From assembly GCA_934661105.1 (NCBI GenBank), contig CAKUIV010000042.1, positions 1 through 13,820 on the forward strand: a stretch of 13,820 nt of DNA, given 5' to 3'. Shown piece by piece: positions 6,301 to 13,357 of this stretch (within the stretch, counting starts at the first letter, position 1; the number at the start of each line of letters is the position of its first letter). A program made the translations under genes and the position numbers. Source of the stretch: an uncultured Ellagibacter sp. Lineage in GTDB: Bacteria; Actinomycetota; Coriobacteriia; Coriobacteriales; Eggerthellaceae. The notes below the pieces were generated by a model. That model was given only the letters and a program-made list of their open reading frames with translations, was not told the DNA's origin and did not search any database.

Positions 6301-9000
6301 CTATCGCGCCTCCCCTTCGCCGTCGCTCGGGCGCTTCGCATGCTTGCCCGAAGGCGGCTCCGCATCCACCGGCGCCGCCTTGCCATGCTTGCCCGAAGGG
6401 CGCCCCATCGCCGCGGCCGCAGAGGCAGCCTGCGCGATCAAGGAGCTGCGGGCAGCTGCCGGTTTCCTTCCCTCGACGTAGATGCGACGCACTTCCTCGT
6501 CGGGCATGTCGGCGAGCGAGGCCTGACGCTCGATGTTGTCGCGGACGAATTCGACCACGACGAGGAACACGAGCACGAGCACGAGCCACAAAAGCCACAG
6601 CGTGAGCGTGACGACCTTCTCCATCTCCGTGGTCGCGAACACGATGGCGATGATCGCGGGCACCGCAATGCCGATCAGGATGGCGCCGCGCTTCAAGCGC
6701 GGGTACCACCGGATAAAGCGCGCGGCATGGGCCGTCATGCGATGGCGGAAATCCTCGCGATCGGAAAGCACGCGCACAAGCTGCGCCATGCGGAAGCGGC
6801 GCTCGGGCAGGTGCACCTCCTCGCCGTTGATGATGTCGGAGCGTTCGATGCGGTTCGCGAACAGGCGGATGAGGTTCGAGAAGTACGGGCGCAGGAAGAC
6901 GCCGATCGCCATGAAGACCGCGAAAAACACCGCGAGCATGCCCATGTAGTGCGCCCAGTCGGCCGCGTAGAACCCGCCGATCGTCTCGCGCAAGGCGTTG
7001 ATGCCGTAGGTGAACGGGAAAATCGGATAGATCGCGCGGAAGAACGGCGAGGTCATCTCGATGGGGTAAAGCCCCGTCGCGCCCGGGATCTGCACGAAGA
7101 TGAGGATGATGCACAGGCCCTTGCCGATGTGCTGCAGCGTGGTTGACAACGTGAGCTGCATCGCCAAGAACGTGAGCGACAGGAGAACGCCCGTCAACAG
7201 GAACAGCGGCGGCGACACGCACTGCACGCCGATGACAAGGCACCCCGCGCAGCAGATGATCGCCTGCGCGGCCACCATGAAGCCGAAGAAGATGTAGCGC
7301 GCGACGAAGCGCTGGCCCGCCGTGAGGTTCTCGATCCCCTCGTCGTCGACTTCGATGCGCATGATGACCATGAGCATGAACGCGCCGATCCACAACGACA
7401 TGTTGATGAACAGCGGCGCCATGCCCGATCCGTAGGCGTTCAGCGGGAAGAGGTACTCCGTCTCGACCTTGGTCGGCGACTGCATGAAATCCGCCACCTT
7501 CGCGGCATCGATCGTCGTGCCGTCGCCGAAGAAGTCCGTGATGGCGGTGGAGGTCTTCAGGGCGACGACGTCGGTTTTCACCGTGTCGATGCTCGACTGC
7601 AGATCGGCGAGCACACCGTCTGTCTGGGAAAGGGCGTCCTTCGCCGTGCCGAGCGAGCCGGAAAGCTGGTCGAGCAGTGCATCGGCTTGGTCGACCAGCA
7701 CCGTCTGCCCGGCGCAGGCGGCGGACAGGTTGTTCACGGCGACGGCCAGGTTGCCGACACCGCCGTTGATCGCGGGAAACGTGGTGGACGACAGCGTCGA
7801 GCGATACGAGTCGGCGTTCGAGATGGTGCCTTGCACCGCGGTGTTGATCGAGTCCGCGGCACCCGCCGCCGAGGTGGCGACGCTTCCCATGTCCGCGTTG
7901 ATGTTCGAAAGCTCTTCGAGCGACTGGTTGGCGTTGGCGTTTGCCTGGCGAAGCCGCTCGATGACCTTGCCTATCTCCTCTTTGTCGGCGCTGTCGTCGG
8001 GAAGCTGCTGCTGAAGCTGGGAAAGCTCTTCGACGATGGCCTCGTTCGCGCTCACCACGGCACCACCCTGGCTGATCGCGCCGTCGACTCTGCCCTGAGC
8101 GGCGACGACGGCGCTCGCCGCGCCGCCGATGGCGGTGTTCACCTTGGCGGCCGACTGCGAAAGGTAGATCGACCCCGAATCCATGGCGCCCATCAGCCCC
8201 GAGGAAAGCTTCGACACGTCGTTTTGCGTCGTCGTCATAAGGGACTGGACGATGAGCAGCTGGCCGCTCACGTCCTGAAGCGTTTCCTTCGCGTCTCCCA
8301 TGAGCGACTTCGCGTCTCCGACCTTGCCCTCGGCGGCGGACGCCGCATCGGCGAGCCCCGTCACCGAGTCGCGCGCGCCCGAGATGGCTCGCTCGGCCTT
8401 CGCGATGCCCTCGACCGCGTTGTCATGGGAGGAGTCGAGCTTGCCCTGTGCCGCGGAAACCTCGTCGCCGAGCGTGTCGACCACCGTTTGCGCGACCGTC
8501 GACACGAACGTCGCGTTGATCGTGTTGTCGAGCGTGTTCGCTCCCGTGTCGGTGATCTTCGGCGACACGGGGTTCATCTTCTCGTTCACGTAGTATTCGA
8601 GCTGCGGCTGTTGGAAGTCGCCCGTCAGAAGCGTGAGGAGGTCGGAGCTGAAGTCGCTCGGCATGATGAACGCGGCGTAGGCGTTGCCCGTCTTCACCGC
8701 CTCTATCGCGGTGTCGCGGTCGACGACGTCCCATCCGAGCTGGTCGTTTTCCGCGAGCTGGTCGATGACCATGTCGCCGAGGTTCAACTCGCCCGTAAGG
8801 TCGCTCGAGGAGCCCGCGTCCTCGTTCACCACGCAGATGCGCAGGTTGCCGGTGTTGTTGTAAGGGTCCCAGAAGCCGACGACGTTGAACCAGGTGTACA
8901 GCGACGGAAGCAGAATGAGAACGAGCACCACGGCGATGGACGCCGGTGCCTTCAATATGCGAAGGACGTCGCGCTTCAAAACGCGCAGCACGTTAGACAA
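6301..9000 (-). CDS. YhgE/Pip-type membrane protein, larger paralogue with two extra C-terminal helices
   Basis: This is an 899-residue protein from the TTG at 9000. A longer in-frame reading from TTG at 9039 (912 residues) is possible, but only the 9000 start has a strong site (AAGGAGG, seven bases upstream). It also makes WFNV (37-40) and NTGNL (49-53) fall at exactly the same residue numbers as in the downstream paralogue. There is one N-terminal helix (about 21-41), a long Ala/Ser-rich extracytoplasmic coiled-coil region, then GSGMAPL (524-530) and membrane helices near 532-549, 567-592, 598-622, 625-639 and 685-704. A C-terminal extension absent from the paralogue adds two strong helices (about 772-790 and 797-817). 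It ends in a basic, Ala-rich cytosolic tail with a repeated PSGKH motif. It is the first gene of the probable yhgE-yhgE-M18 operon. A heteromeric exporter or envelope protein is likely by inference. Confidence 0.88.
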   Translation of the reverse strand: MSNVLRVLKRDVLRILKAPASIAVVLVLILLPSLYTWFNVVGFWDPYNNTGNLRICVVNEDAGSSSDLTGELNLGDMVIDQLAENDQLGWDVVDRDTAIEAVKTGNAYAAFIMPSDFSSDLLTLLTGDFQQPQLEYYVNEKMNPVSPKITDTGANTLDNTINATFVSTVAQTVVDTLGDEVSAAQGKLDSSHDNAVEGIAKAERAISGARDSVTGLADAASAAEGKVGDAKSLMGDAKETLQDVSGQLLIVQSLMTTTQNDVSKLSSGLMGAMDSGSIYLSQSAAKVNTAIGGAASAVVAAQGRVDGAISQGGAVVSANEAIVEELSQLQQQLPDDSADKEEIGKVIERLRQANANANQSLEELSNINADMGSVATSAAGAADSINTAVQGTISNADSYRSTLSSTTFPAINGGVGNLAVAVNNLSAACAGQTVLVDQADALLDQLSGSLGTAKDALSQTDGVLADLQSSIDTVKTDVVALKTSTAITDFFGDGTTIDAAKVADFMQSPTKVETEYLFPLNAYGSGMAPLFINMSLWIGAFMLMVIMRIEVDDEGIENLTAGQRFVARYIFFGFMVAAQAIICCAGCLVIGVQCVSPPLFLLTGVLLSLTFLAMQLTLSTTLQHIGKGLCIILIFVQIPGATGLYPIEMTSPFFRAIYPIFPFTYGINALRETIGGFYAADWAHYMGMLAVFFAVFMAIGVFLRPYFSNLIRLFANRIERSDIINGEEVHLPERRFRMAQLVRVLSDREDFRHRMTAHAARFIRWYPRLKRGAILIGIAVPAIIAIVFATTEMEKVVTLTLWLLWLVLVLVFLVVVEFVRDNIERQASLADMPDEEVRRIYVEGRKPAAARSSLIAQAASAAAAMGRPSGKHGKAAPVDAEPPSGKHAKRPSDGEGEAR
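6339..6399 (-). repeat. 16-bp direct repeat encoding a duplicated PSGKH motif in the tail of the larger YhgE protein
   Basis: CATGCTTGCCCGAAGG occurs at 6339-6354 and again at 6384-6399 on the plus strand. The copies are 45 bases (15 codons) apart, so the reading frame is kept. On the coding strand they give PSGKHGK (868-874) and PSGKHAK (883-889), a small tandem duplication in the cytosolic tail. Confidence 0.8.
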
Positions 9001-9075
9001 CCCCGCCCCTCCTTCTTTTCGATTGCGTTTAGGCGGCAAGGGCGCAGCTCACCCTTGGAAAATGCGTTTTCCTGC

Positions 9076-9097
9076 ATTGTATCGGGGAAACCGATAC
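9076..9097 (-). promoter_or_regulatory. Probable yhgE-operon promoter overlapped by an operator-like palindrome
   Basis: GTATCGG (9079-9085), a 5-base spacer and CCGATAC (9091-9097) form a perfect 7-bp inverted repeat. On the minus strand TACAAT (9081-9076) matches a -10 box at five of six positions and shares three bases with the palindrome. A leader of about 70 bases would precede the TTG start. No good -35 is visible. The layout suits a dimeric repressor such as a TetR-type protein, but no such gene is in the window. Confidence 0.45.
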
Positions 9098-9133
9098 GCA
9101 TAGGGTCGACGCGCATAACTCCACAAGTGTGGC

Positions 9134-9151
9134 ATAAAGCGTTAGAAACGC
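9134..9151 (-). terminator. Weak terminator-like hairpin after the Rrf2 gene
   Basis: On the minus strand GCGTT-TCT-AACGC (9151-9139) is a 5-bp perfect stem followed by TTTAT. It lies 41 bases beyond the Rrf2 stop and before the yhgE promoter. The stem is short, so termination is probably partial at best. Confidence 0.3.
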
Positions 9152-9191
9152 AGCGACAGGTTCAACGCGAAAGCGCGAAAATCACGCGCAG

Positions 9192-9635
9192 CTAGCAGCC
9201 CTCGACCGCCGTCGCGGCCGCCGGAGCATGCTCCACGAAGTCGGCGATCGTCGCCGAGTCGACGTACTGCTCGATGACCTCGTCAAGCCCGGCCCAGAAG
9301 CGCACCGTGGTGCACGCGTCCTTGCGCGGGCAGCCGTCCGGCCCGTCTTCGAGCGCAAGGCACACGACCGGCACGGTCGATCCTTCGGCTGCGCGCAGCA
9401 CGTCCCCCGCGCGAATGTCGGCGGCGTCGCGGGCGAGCGCGTAGCCGCCGCCCTTGCCCCGCACGCTGCGAACGAGGCCCGCGGCCATAAGCGGGCGAAC
9501 CACCTGCTCAAGGTACTTCAGCGAGATGTCCTCTTCCTCGGCCACTTTGCGCAGGGGGACCTTCCCACCAGGGCCCTGTTGGGCGATACGAATGATGAGC
9601 CGCATCGCGTAACGCCCTTTCGTCGTGATCAACAT
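9192..9635 (-). CDS. Rrf2/IscR-like Fe-S-sensing transcriptional regulator
   Basis: This 147-residue protein has a normal length for the Rrf2 family. The N-terminal winged helix (about 1-80) begins MLITTKGRYAMRL. It includes the recognition region around DISLKYLEQV (36-45) and a Gly-rich wing, RGKGGGYALA (59-68). Three cysteines, Cys92, Cys102 and Cys108, lie in the usual cluster-binding loop, the last two in CPRKDAC. They are spaced C-X9-C-X5-C rather than the C-X5-C-X5-C of E. coli IscR. A fourth cysteine is the final residue, Cys147. The gene is divergent from sufC and shares a 235-bp control region with it, so it very probably senses Fe-S status and represses the suf operon, and perhaps itself. 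The ATG has GAGG five bases upstream. Cluster type and ligands are inferred. Confidence 0.92.
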   Translation of the reverse strand: MLITTKGRYAMRLIIRIAQQGPGGKVPLRKVAEEEDISLKYLEQVVRPLMAAGLVRSVRGKGGGYALARDAADIRAGDVLRAAEGSTVPVVCLALEDGPDGCPRKDACTTVRFWAGLDEVIEQYVDSATIADFVEHAPAAATAVEGC

Positions 9636-9697
9636 AGTTCCCTCGCTTCCCCCAAAGCCTTGAAGCTCCCGTTGCGGCGACGCTCCTAAACGAGCAC

Positions 9698-9711
9698 AAC
9701 GTCACGACGTT
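9698..9711. promoter_or_regulatory. 6-bp inverted repeat in the leader of the Rrf2 gene
   Basis: AACGTC-AC-GACGTT is a perfect 6-2-6 inverted repeat just downstream of the presumed minus-strand -10 box, so it would lie within the first bases of the Rrf2 transcript. It may be an autoregulatory site or a weak hairpin; the sequence does not decide. Confidence 0.35.
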
Positions 9712-9721
9712 TCCGCACGTC

Positions 9722-9727
9722 ATAATA
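9722..9727 (-). promoter_or_regulatory. Candidate -10 box of the Rrf2 gene
   Basis: Minus-strand TATTAT (9727-9722) lies in the only AT-rich patch upstream of the regulator start and would give a leader of about 80 bases. No convincing -35 hexamer lies 16-18 bases upstream, so the call is tentative. Confidence 0.4.
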
Positions 9728-9764
9728 TGTTTAGAGCCGAATACGCACCGCCTGGCCGCTTCCG

Positions 9765-9784
9765 CGATTCGGTTGTGCGAATCG
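9765..9784. promoter_or_regulatory. 7-bp inverted repeat directly upstream of the suf promoter
   Basis: CGATTCG (9765-9771), six bases, then CGAATCG (9778-9784) form a perfect inverted repeat ending nine bases before the TTGACA of the suf promoter. The position suits an activator or an upstream repressor site. It differs in sequence from the large repeat over the suf start site, so a second regulator is possible. Confidence 0.4.
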
Positions 9785-9793
9785 GATTAACGC

Positions 9794-9821
9794 TTGACAT
9801 TTTAGCGCATGAAGGTATCTT
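9794..9821 (+). promoter_or_regulatory. suf operon promoter
   Basis: A perfect -35 hexamer, TTGACA (9794-9799), is followed after 16 bases by TATCTT (9816-9821), four of six matches to the -10 consensus. Transcription would start near 9828, about 43 bases before the sufC ATG. Confidence 0.7.
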
Positions 9822-9847
9822 ATTCCTAGAAAAATCATAGGAATAAG
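9819..9847. promoter_or_regulatory. Perfect 10-bp inverted repeat over the suf start site, probable Rrf2 operator
   Basis: CTTATTCCTA (9819-9828), nine bases, TAGGAATAAG (9838-9847). The repeat touches the -10 box and covers the likely transcription start, so a bound protein would block the promoter. CC and GG are separated by 13 bases, as in the IscR type-2 consensus, and flanked by A/T runs, although the inner YA/TR positions of the E. coli motif do not match. Binding by the neighbouring Rrf2 protein is inferred. Confidence 0.65.
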
Positions 9848-9870
9848 CCAAGACGAGAGGGAGCTTATTT

Positions 9871-10653
9871 ATGGAAACGAACGCACAGAGCCCGCTGCTC
9901 AAACTGCAGGGGCTTTCCGCCTCGGTAGGCGACAAGCCCATCCTGCACGACATCGACCTTTCCATCGGCGCGCATGAAACGCACGTCATGATGGGGCCGA
10001 ACGGCGCCGGCAAATCGACGCTGGGGCATGTCATCATGGGCGACCCCGAATACACCGTCACGGACGGCTCAATCGAGTTCAATGGACAGGATATCACCGA
10101 ATCTTCTCCTGACAAGCGCTCGCGCGCGGGTCTTTTCCTGAGCTTCCAGGCTCCGGTCGAGATCCCGGGCGTGCCGCTGTCGAGCTTCCTGCGCGCCACG
10201 GTCGAGGGCCGCGAGGGCTTCAACATGAAGGGCAAGCAGTTCCGCAAGCACGTGCGCGAACTGGCCGAAAGCCTTGACTTCGACCCGGCCTATCTCGACC
10301 GCGAGCTGGGCGTGGGCTTCTCGGGCGGCGAGAAGAAGAAGCTCGAGATGCTGCAGCTGCTGCTTCTGAAGCCGAAGCTCGCCATCCTCGACGAAACCGA
10401 CTCGGGCCTCGACGTCGACGCGCTCGGCGTGGTTTCCCGCGGCATCGAGGAATACCGCCGTACCTGCGACGGCACGCTCATCATCATCACCCACAACACG
10501 CGCATCTTGGAGCATGTCGACGTCGACCGCGTGCATGTCATGGTGAAGGGCCACCTCGTCCACGAGGACTCCGCCGACCTCATCGCCGACATCGACGCGC
10601 ACGGCTTCGAGCGCTTCGAGGCTGCGCAGGCGACCCCCGAAGCCGACGCGTAA
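9871..10653 (+). CDS. sufC: SufC, ABC-type ATPase of the SUF Fe-S cluster assembly complex
   Basis: This 260-residue soluble ATPase drives the SufBCD scaffold; it is not a transporter component. Motifs in order are Walker A GPNGAGKST (42-50), Q-loop Gln93 in SFQAP, the SufC-type signature FSGGEKKKLEM (150-160), Walker B with LAILDETDSGLD (170-181, catalytic Glu175), and H-loop His208 in IITHNT. The lengthened ETDSGLD after Walker B is characteristic of SufC. The acidic, Ala-rich tail of about 12 residues is unremarkable. The ATG follows GAGAGGGAG at a normal distance. It is the first gene of the operon, 43 bases from the predicted transcription start and 11 bases before sufB. Confidence 0.97.
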   Translation: METNAQSPLLKLQGLSASVGDKPILHDIDLSIGAHETHVMMGPNGAGKSTLGHVIMGDPEYTVTDGSIEFNGQDITESSPDKRSRAGLFLSFQAPVEIPGVPLSSFLRATVEGREGFNMKGKQFRKHVRELAESLDFDPAYLDRELGVGFSGGEKKKLEMLQLLLLKPKLAILDETDSGLDVDALGVVSRGIEEYRRTCDGTLIIITHNTRILEHVDVDRVHVMVKGHLVHEDSADLIADIDAHGFERFEAAQATPEADA

Positions 10654-10664
10654 GGGGGCCCGCC

Positions 10665-12077
10665 ATGGCAAAGCAACGCACCGAGGTCGCGGACATCGAC
10701 CGCAGCCTCTACGACTTCAGCTACGGCGAGGACGCCGCCGAAAAGCTCGACGCGGGTCTCACGCCCGACATCGTGCGCGAGATCTCCGCGAAGAAAGACG
10801 AGCCCGCGTGGATGCTTGAGCATCGCCTGAAGTCGCTCGAAATCTACAACGAAAGCAGAACGCCCGATTGGGGCCCCTCCATCGCCGGTCTCGACATGGA
10901 CCACATCGTCACGTACGTGAAGCCCAACACTGACCAGAAAAGCGACTGGGACTCCCTTCCCGACGATGTGAAGAACACCTTCGACCGGCTCGGCATCCCC
11001 GAAGCCGAGCGCAGCTACCTGGCAGGCGTCGGCGCGCAGTACGACTCCGAGCTCGTGTACCACAACATGCAGGACACCGCGTCTCGCATGGGCATCGTGT
11101 ACTCCGGCATCGAGGAAGCGCTCCACGACCCCAAATGGGAAGAGCTCATCCACGACAAGTTCATGACGCTCATCCCCGCGACCGATCACAAGTTCGCGGC
11201 GCTTCACGGCGCGGTGTGGTCGGGCGGCAGCTTCGTCTACGTGCCGAAGGACACCAAGCTCGACTTCCCGCTGCAAAGCTACTTCCGCCTGAACGCGAAG
11301 GGCGCAGGCCAGTTCGAGCACACGCTCATCATCGTGGAGGACGGCGCCGAGCTGCACTTCATCGAAGGATGTTCGGCCCCGAAGTACAACGTGGCGAACC
11401 TCCACGCGGGCGCCGTCGAGCTGTTCGTCGGCAAGAACGCGAAGCTTCGCTACTCGACCATCGAGAACTGGTCGAAGAACATGTACAACCTGAACACCAA
11501 GCGCGCCATCTGCGACGAGGGCGGCCAGATCGAATGGGTGTCCGGCTCGTTCGGCAGCCATGTGGGATACCTCTACCCCATGTCGATCCTGAAGGGCCGC
11601 CGCGCGCGCTGCACCTTCACCGGCATCACGTTCGCCGGCACGGGCCAAAACCTCGACACCGGTTGCAAGGTGGTCTTGGCCGCGCCTGAGACCACGGCGG
11701 CCATCGAGACGAAGTCCATCTCCAAGGGCGGCGGCATCTCGACGTTCCGAAGCTCGGTCGTGGCGACGCCCGCTGCGGAGAACTCGGTCGCGAGCGTGTC
11801 GTGCCAAAGCCTCATGCTCGACGACGCAAGCCGCTCGGACACCATCCCCGCGATGGACATCCGCTGCAAGCACGTCGACGTGGGGCATGAGGCCACCATC
11901 GGCCGCATCGGCGACGACAAGGTGTTCTACCTGATGAGCCGTGGTATCCCCGAAGAAGAGGCCCGCACCATGATCGTGAACGGCTTCGCCGACCCCGTGT
12001 CGAAGGAACTGCCGCTCGAATACGCCGTCGAGATGAACAATCTCATCAAGCTCGAGATGGAAGGGGCGATTGGGTAA
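10665..12077 (+). CDS. sufB: SufB, scaffold subunit of the SufBCD Fe-S assembly complex
   Basis: This 470-residue protein has the normal SufB length. A helical N-terminal region is followed by the right-handed beta-helix core and a C-terminal SufC-binding segment. Family marks include WGPSIAGL (69-76), SGGSFVYVP (187-195), the region around EGCSAPKYN (234-242), and HEATIGRIGDDK (408-419) leading into FYLMSRGIPEEEA. Within the complex it builds the nascent cluster with sulfur from SufS. Cys380 lies in SVSCQSLML. The position matching E. coli Cys405 seems to be Ser389 (DDASRSDT), as I recall for SufB of Gram-positive bacteria, so it is probably not a defect. Start: GGGGG six bases before the ATG. 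The stop overlaps the sufD start by one base (TAATG), indicating coupled translation. Confidence 0.97.
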   Translation: MAKQRTEVADIDRSLYDFSYGEDAAEKLDAGLTPDIVREISAKKDEPAWMLEHRLKSLEIYNESRTPDWGPSIAGLDMDHIVTYVKPNTDQKSDWDSLPDDVKNTFDRLGIPEAERSYLAGVGAQYDSELVYHNMQDTASRMGIVYSGIEEALHDPKWEELIHDKFMTLIPATDHKFAALHGAVWSGGSFVYVPKDTKLDFPLQSYFRLNAKGAGQFEHTLIIVEDGAELHFIEGCSAPKYNVANLHAGAVELFVGKNAKLRYSTIENWSKNMYNLNTKRAICDEGGQIEWVSGSFGSHVGYLYPMSILKGRRARCTFTGITFAGTGQNLDTGCKVVLAAPETTAAIETKSISKGGGISTFRSSVVATPAAENSVASVSCQSLMLDDASRSDTIPAMDIRCKHVDVGHEATIGRIGDDKVFYLMSRGIPEEEARTMIVNGFADPVSKELPLEYAVEMNNLIKLEMEGAIG

Positions 12078-13357
12078 TGGACGCCCTTACTTTGAACAAC
12101 GTGAACGCGATGCCCGCCCCGACGTGGCATCGTCTGCATATGAACGAAACGACCATCGAGGTCCCGACGGGGCTTGTCGGCGCGCACGACATCGTCGTCG
12201 AGGGCGCCGAAGGCCTTGCCGGCGAAGCGGGCGCCTTCGACGCCGCCGTCGCCGCGATGCAGCAGGAGCTCGACGAGCGCAGCGCGTCCGCACCGGCCGA
12301 CACGCGCGCCATGCTGAAGGCCGCCGAGGACGGCGTCGACCCGCACGACCTGAACATCCCTGCGCTTTCCGCCTACGAGAAGCGCGCCGTGCGCGAGGAG
12401 GTCGCCCAAGACGTTGCGGCCGCCTTCGAGTGCGGCATGGGACCCGAGGTGCAGGCCTACCTGGAGCGCATGGCCGGCGGCGAGGAAAATCGCCGCACCC
12501 TCGTGGCGAAAGCCGGCACCGCAAGCACCGCGACCGTGCGCGTGACGGCGAAAGACGCCGCAGCGAACGTCGCCGCCATCGACGTCGTCGCCGAGGAGAA
12601 CGCGCAAATCGCGCTCACCGTCGCGTTCGACTCCCCCGATGAGGGATCGGGTCTTGTGGGCCTGTCCCTGCGCGTGTTCGCGGGCAAGGGGTCGCGCGTC
12701 GACGTGTCGACCTTCCATACGCTTTCCCCCACCTGGATCGTTCTCGACGACGAAGGCTACATCGCTGCCGAAAACGCCCGCATCGCCGTCGCCCACCGCG
12801 TGCTCGGCGCCGGGAAGTCCTACACGGGGCTTGCCTGCGATTTGCGCGGCGACGCGTCCGACGCCGACATCTCCACGCGTTACGTGGGGCACGGAGAGGA
12901 AACCATCGACTTCAACTACGTGGTGCGCCATCGCGGCAAGAAGACCACCTGCAACCTCGACGCGAACGGCGTGCTCGCCGATTCCTCGCACAAGGTGCTG
13001 CGCGGCACGATCGACCTCGTGCACGGATGCAAGGGCTCGGTCGGTTCCGAGCGCGAAACGGTGCTGCTCGCCGACGAGCACGTCGACAACAAGACCATCC
13101 CCATCATCTTGTGCGATGAGGACGACGTGGCGGGCAACCACGGCGCGACCATCGGGCATGTGCGCCCCGAGCAGATGAACTACCTGATGACGCGCGGTAT
13201 CTCCCAGGAAGCCGCCGAGCGCCTGTTCGCCAATGCAACGCTCGAGGAAGCGGCGATCAACGCGCCCGACGCCGCGATTCGCGCTTCCGTGGCGCGCCTC
13301 GCCGACGAACTCGGCGTCCCGTTCGAGCTCGTCGAAACGAAAGAAGGGGAAGAATAA
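12077..13357 (+). CDS. sufD: SufD, partner scaffold subunit of the SufBCD complex
   Basis: This 426-residue SufB paralogue pairs with it on the beta-helix core and binds the second SufC. The recognisable part is the C-terminal half: VDVSTFHTLS (208-217), NYVVRHRGKKTTC (280-292), then ERETVLLADEHVDNKTIP (325-342). GNHGATIGHV (353-362) contains His355, probably the counterpart of the cluster-forming His of E. coli SufD, and is followed by YLMTRGISQEAA. The first 150 residues are Ala/Glu-rich and poorly conserved, as is usual for SufD. The start codon overlaps the sufB stop, with AAGGGG a little far upstream (about 12 bases), so it probably relies on coupling. Its stop overlaps the sufS start in the same TAATG pattern. 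Confidence 0.94.
   Translation: MDALTLNNVNAMPAPTWHRLHMNETTIEVPTGLVGAHDIVVEGAEGLAGEAGAFDAAVAAMQQELDERSASAPADTRAMLKAAEDGVDPHDLNIPALSAYEKRAVREEVAQDVAAAFECGMGPEVQAYLERMAGGEENRRTLVAKAGTASTATVRVTAKDAAANVAAIDVVAEENAQIALTVAFDSPDEGSGLVGLSLRVFAGKGSRVDVSTFHTLSPTWIVLDDEGYIAAENARIAVAHRVLGAGKSYTGLACDLRGDASDADISTRYVGHGEETIDFNYVVRHRGKKTTCNLDANGVLADSSHKVLRGTIDLVHGCKGSVGSERETVLLADEHVDNKTIPIILCDEDDVAGNHGATIGHVRPEQMNYLMTRGISQEAAERLFANATLEEAAINAPDAAIRASVARLADELGVPFELVETKEGEE

Noticed and set aside
9121..9132. Short inverted repeat CCACA-AG-TGTGG in the Rrf2-yhgE gap
   Set aside because: A 5-bp repeat with a 2-base centre is expected by chance, and it is not aligned with a convincing promoter.
11820..11870. Apparent loss of the SufB cysteine matching E. 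coli Cys405 (Ser389 here)
   Set aside because: As I recall, SufB proteins of Gram-positive type usually have a DxxSRSDT-like stretch at this place, so this looks like a normal subfamily difference and not a defect.
10290..13159. Minus-strand open frames of 532 and 410 codons opposite sufB and sufD
   Set aside because: They lie antisense to unmistakable SUF genes. Their Val/Arg/His-rich composition matches no family.
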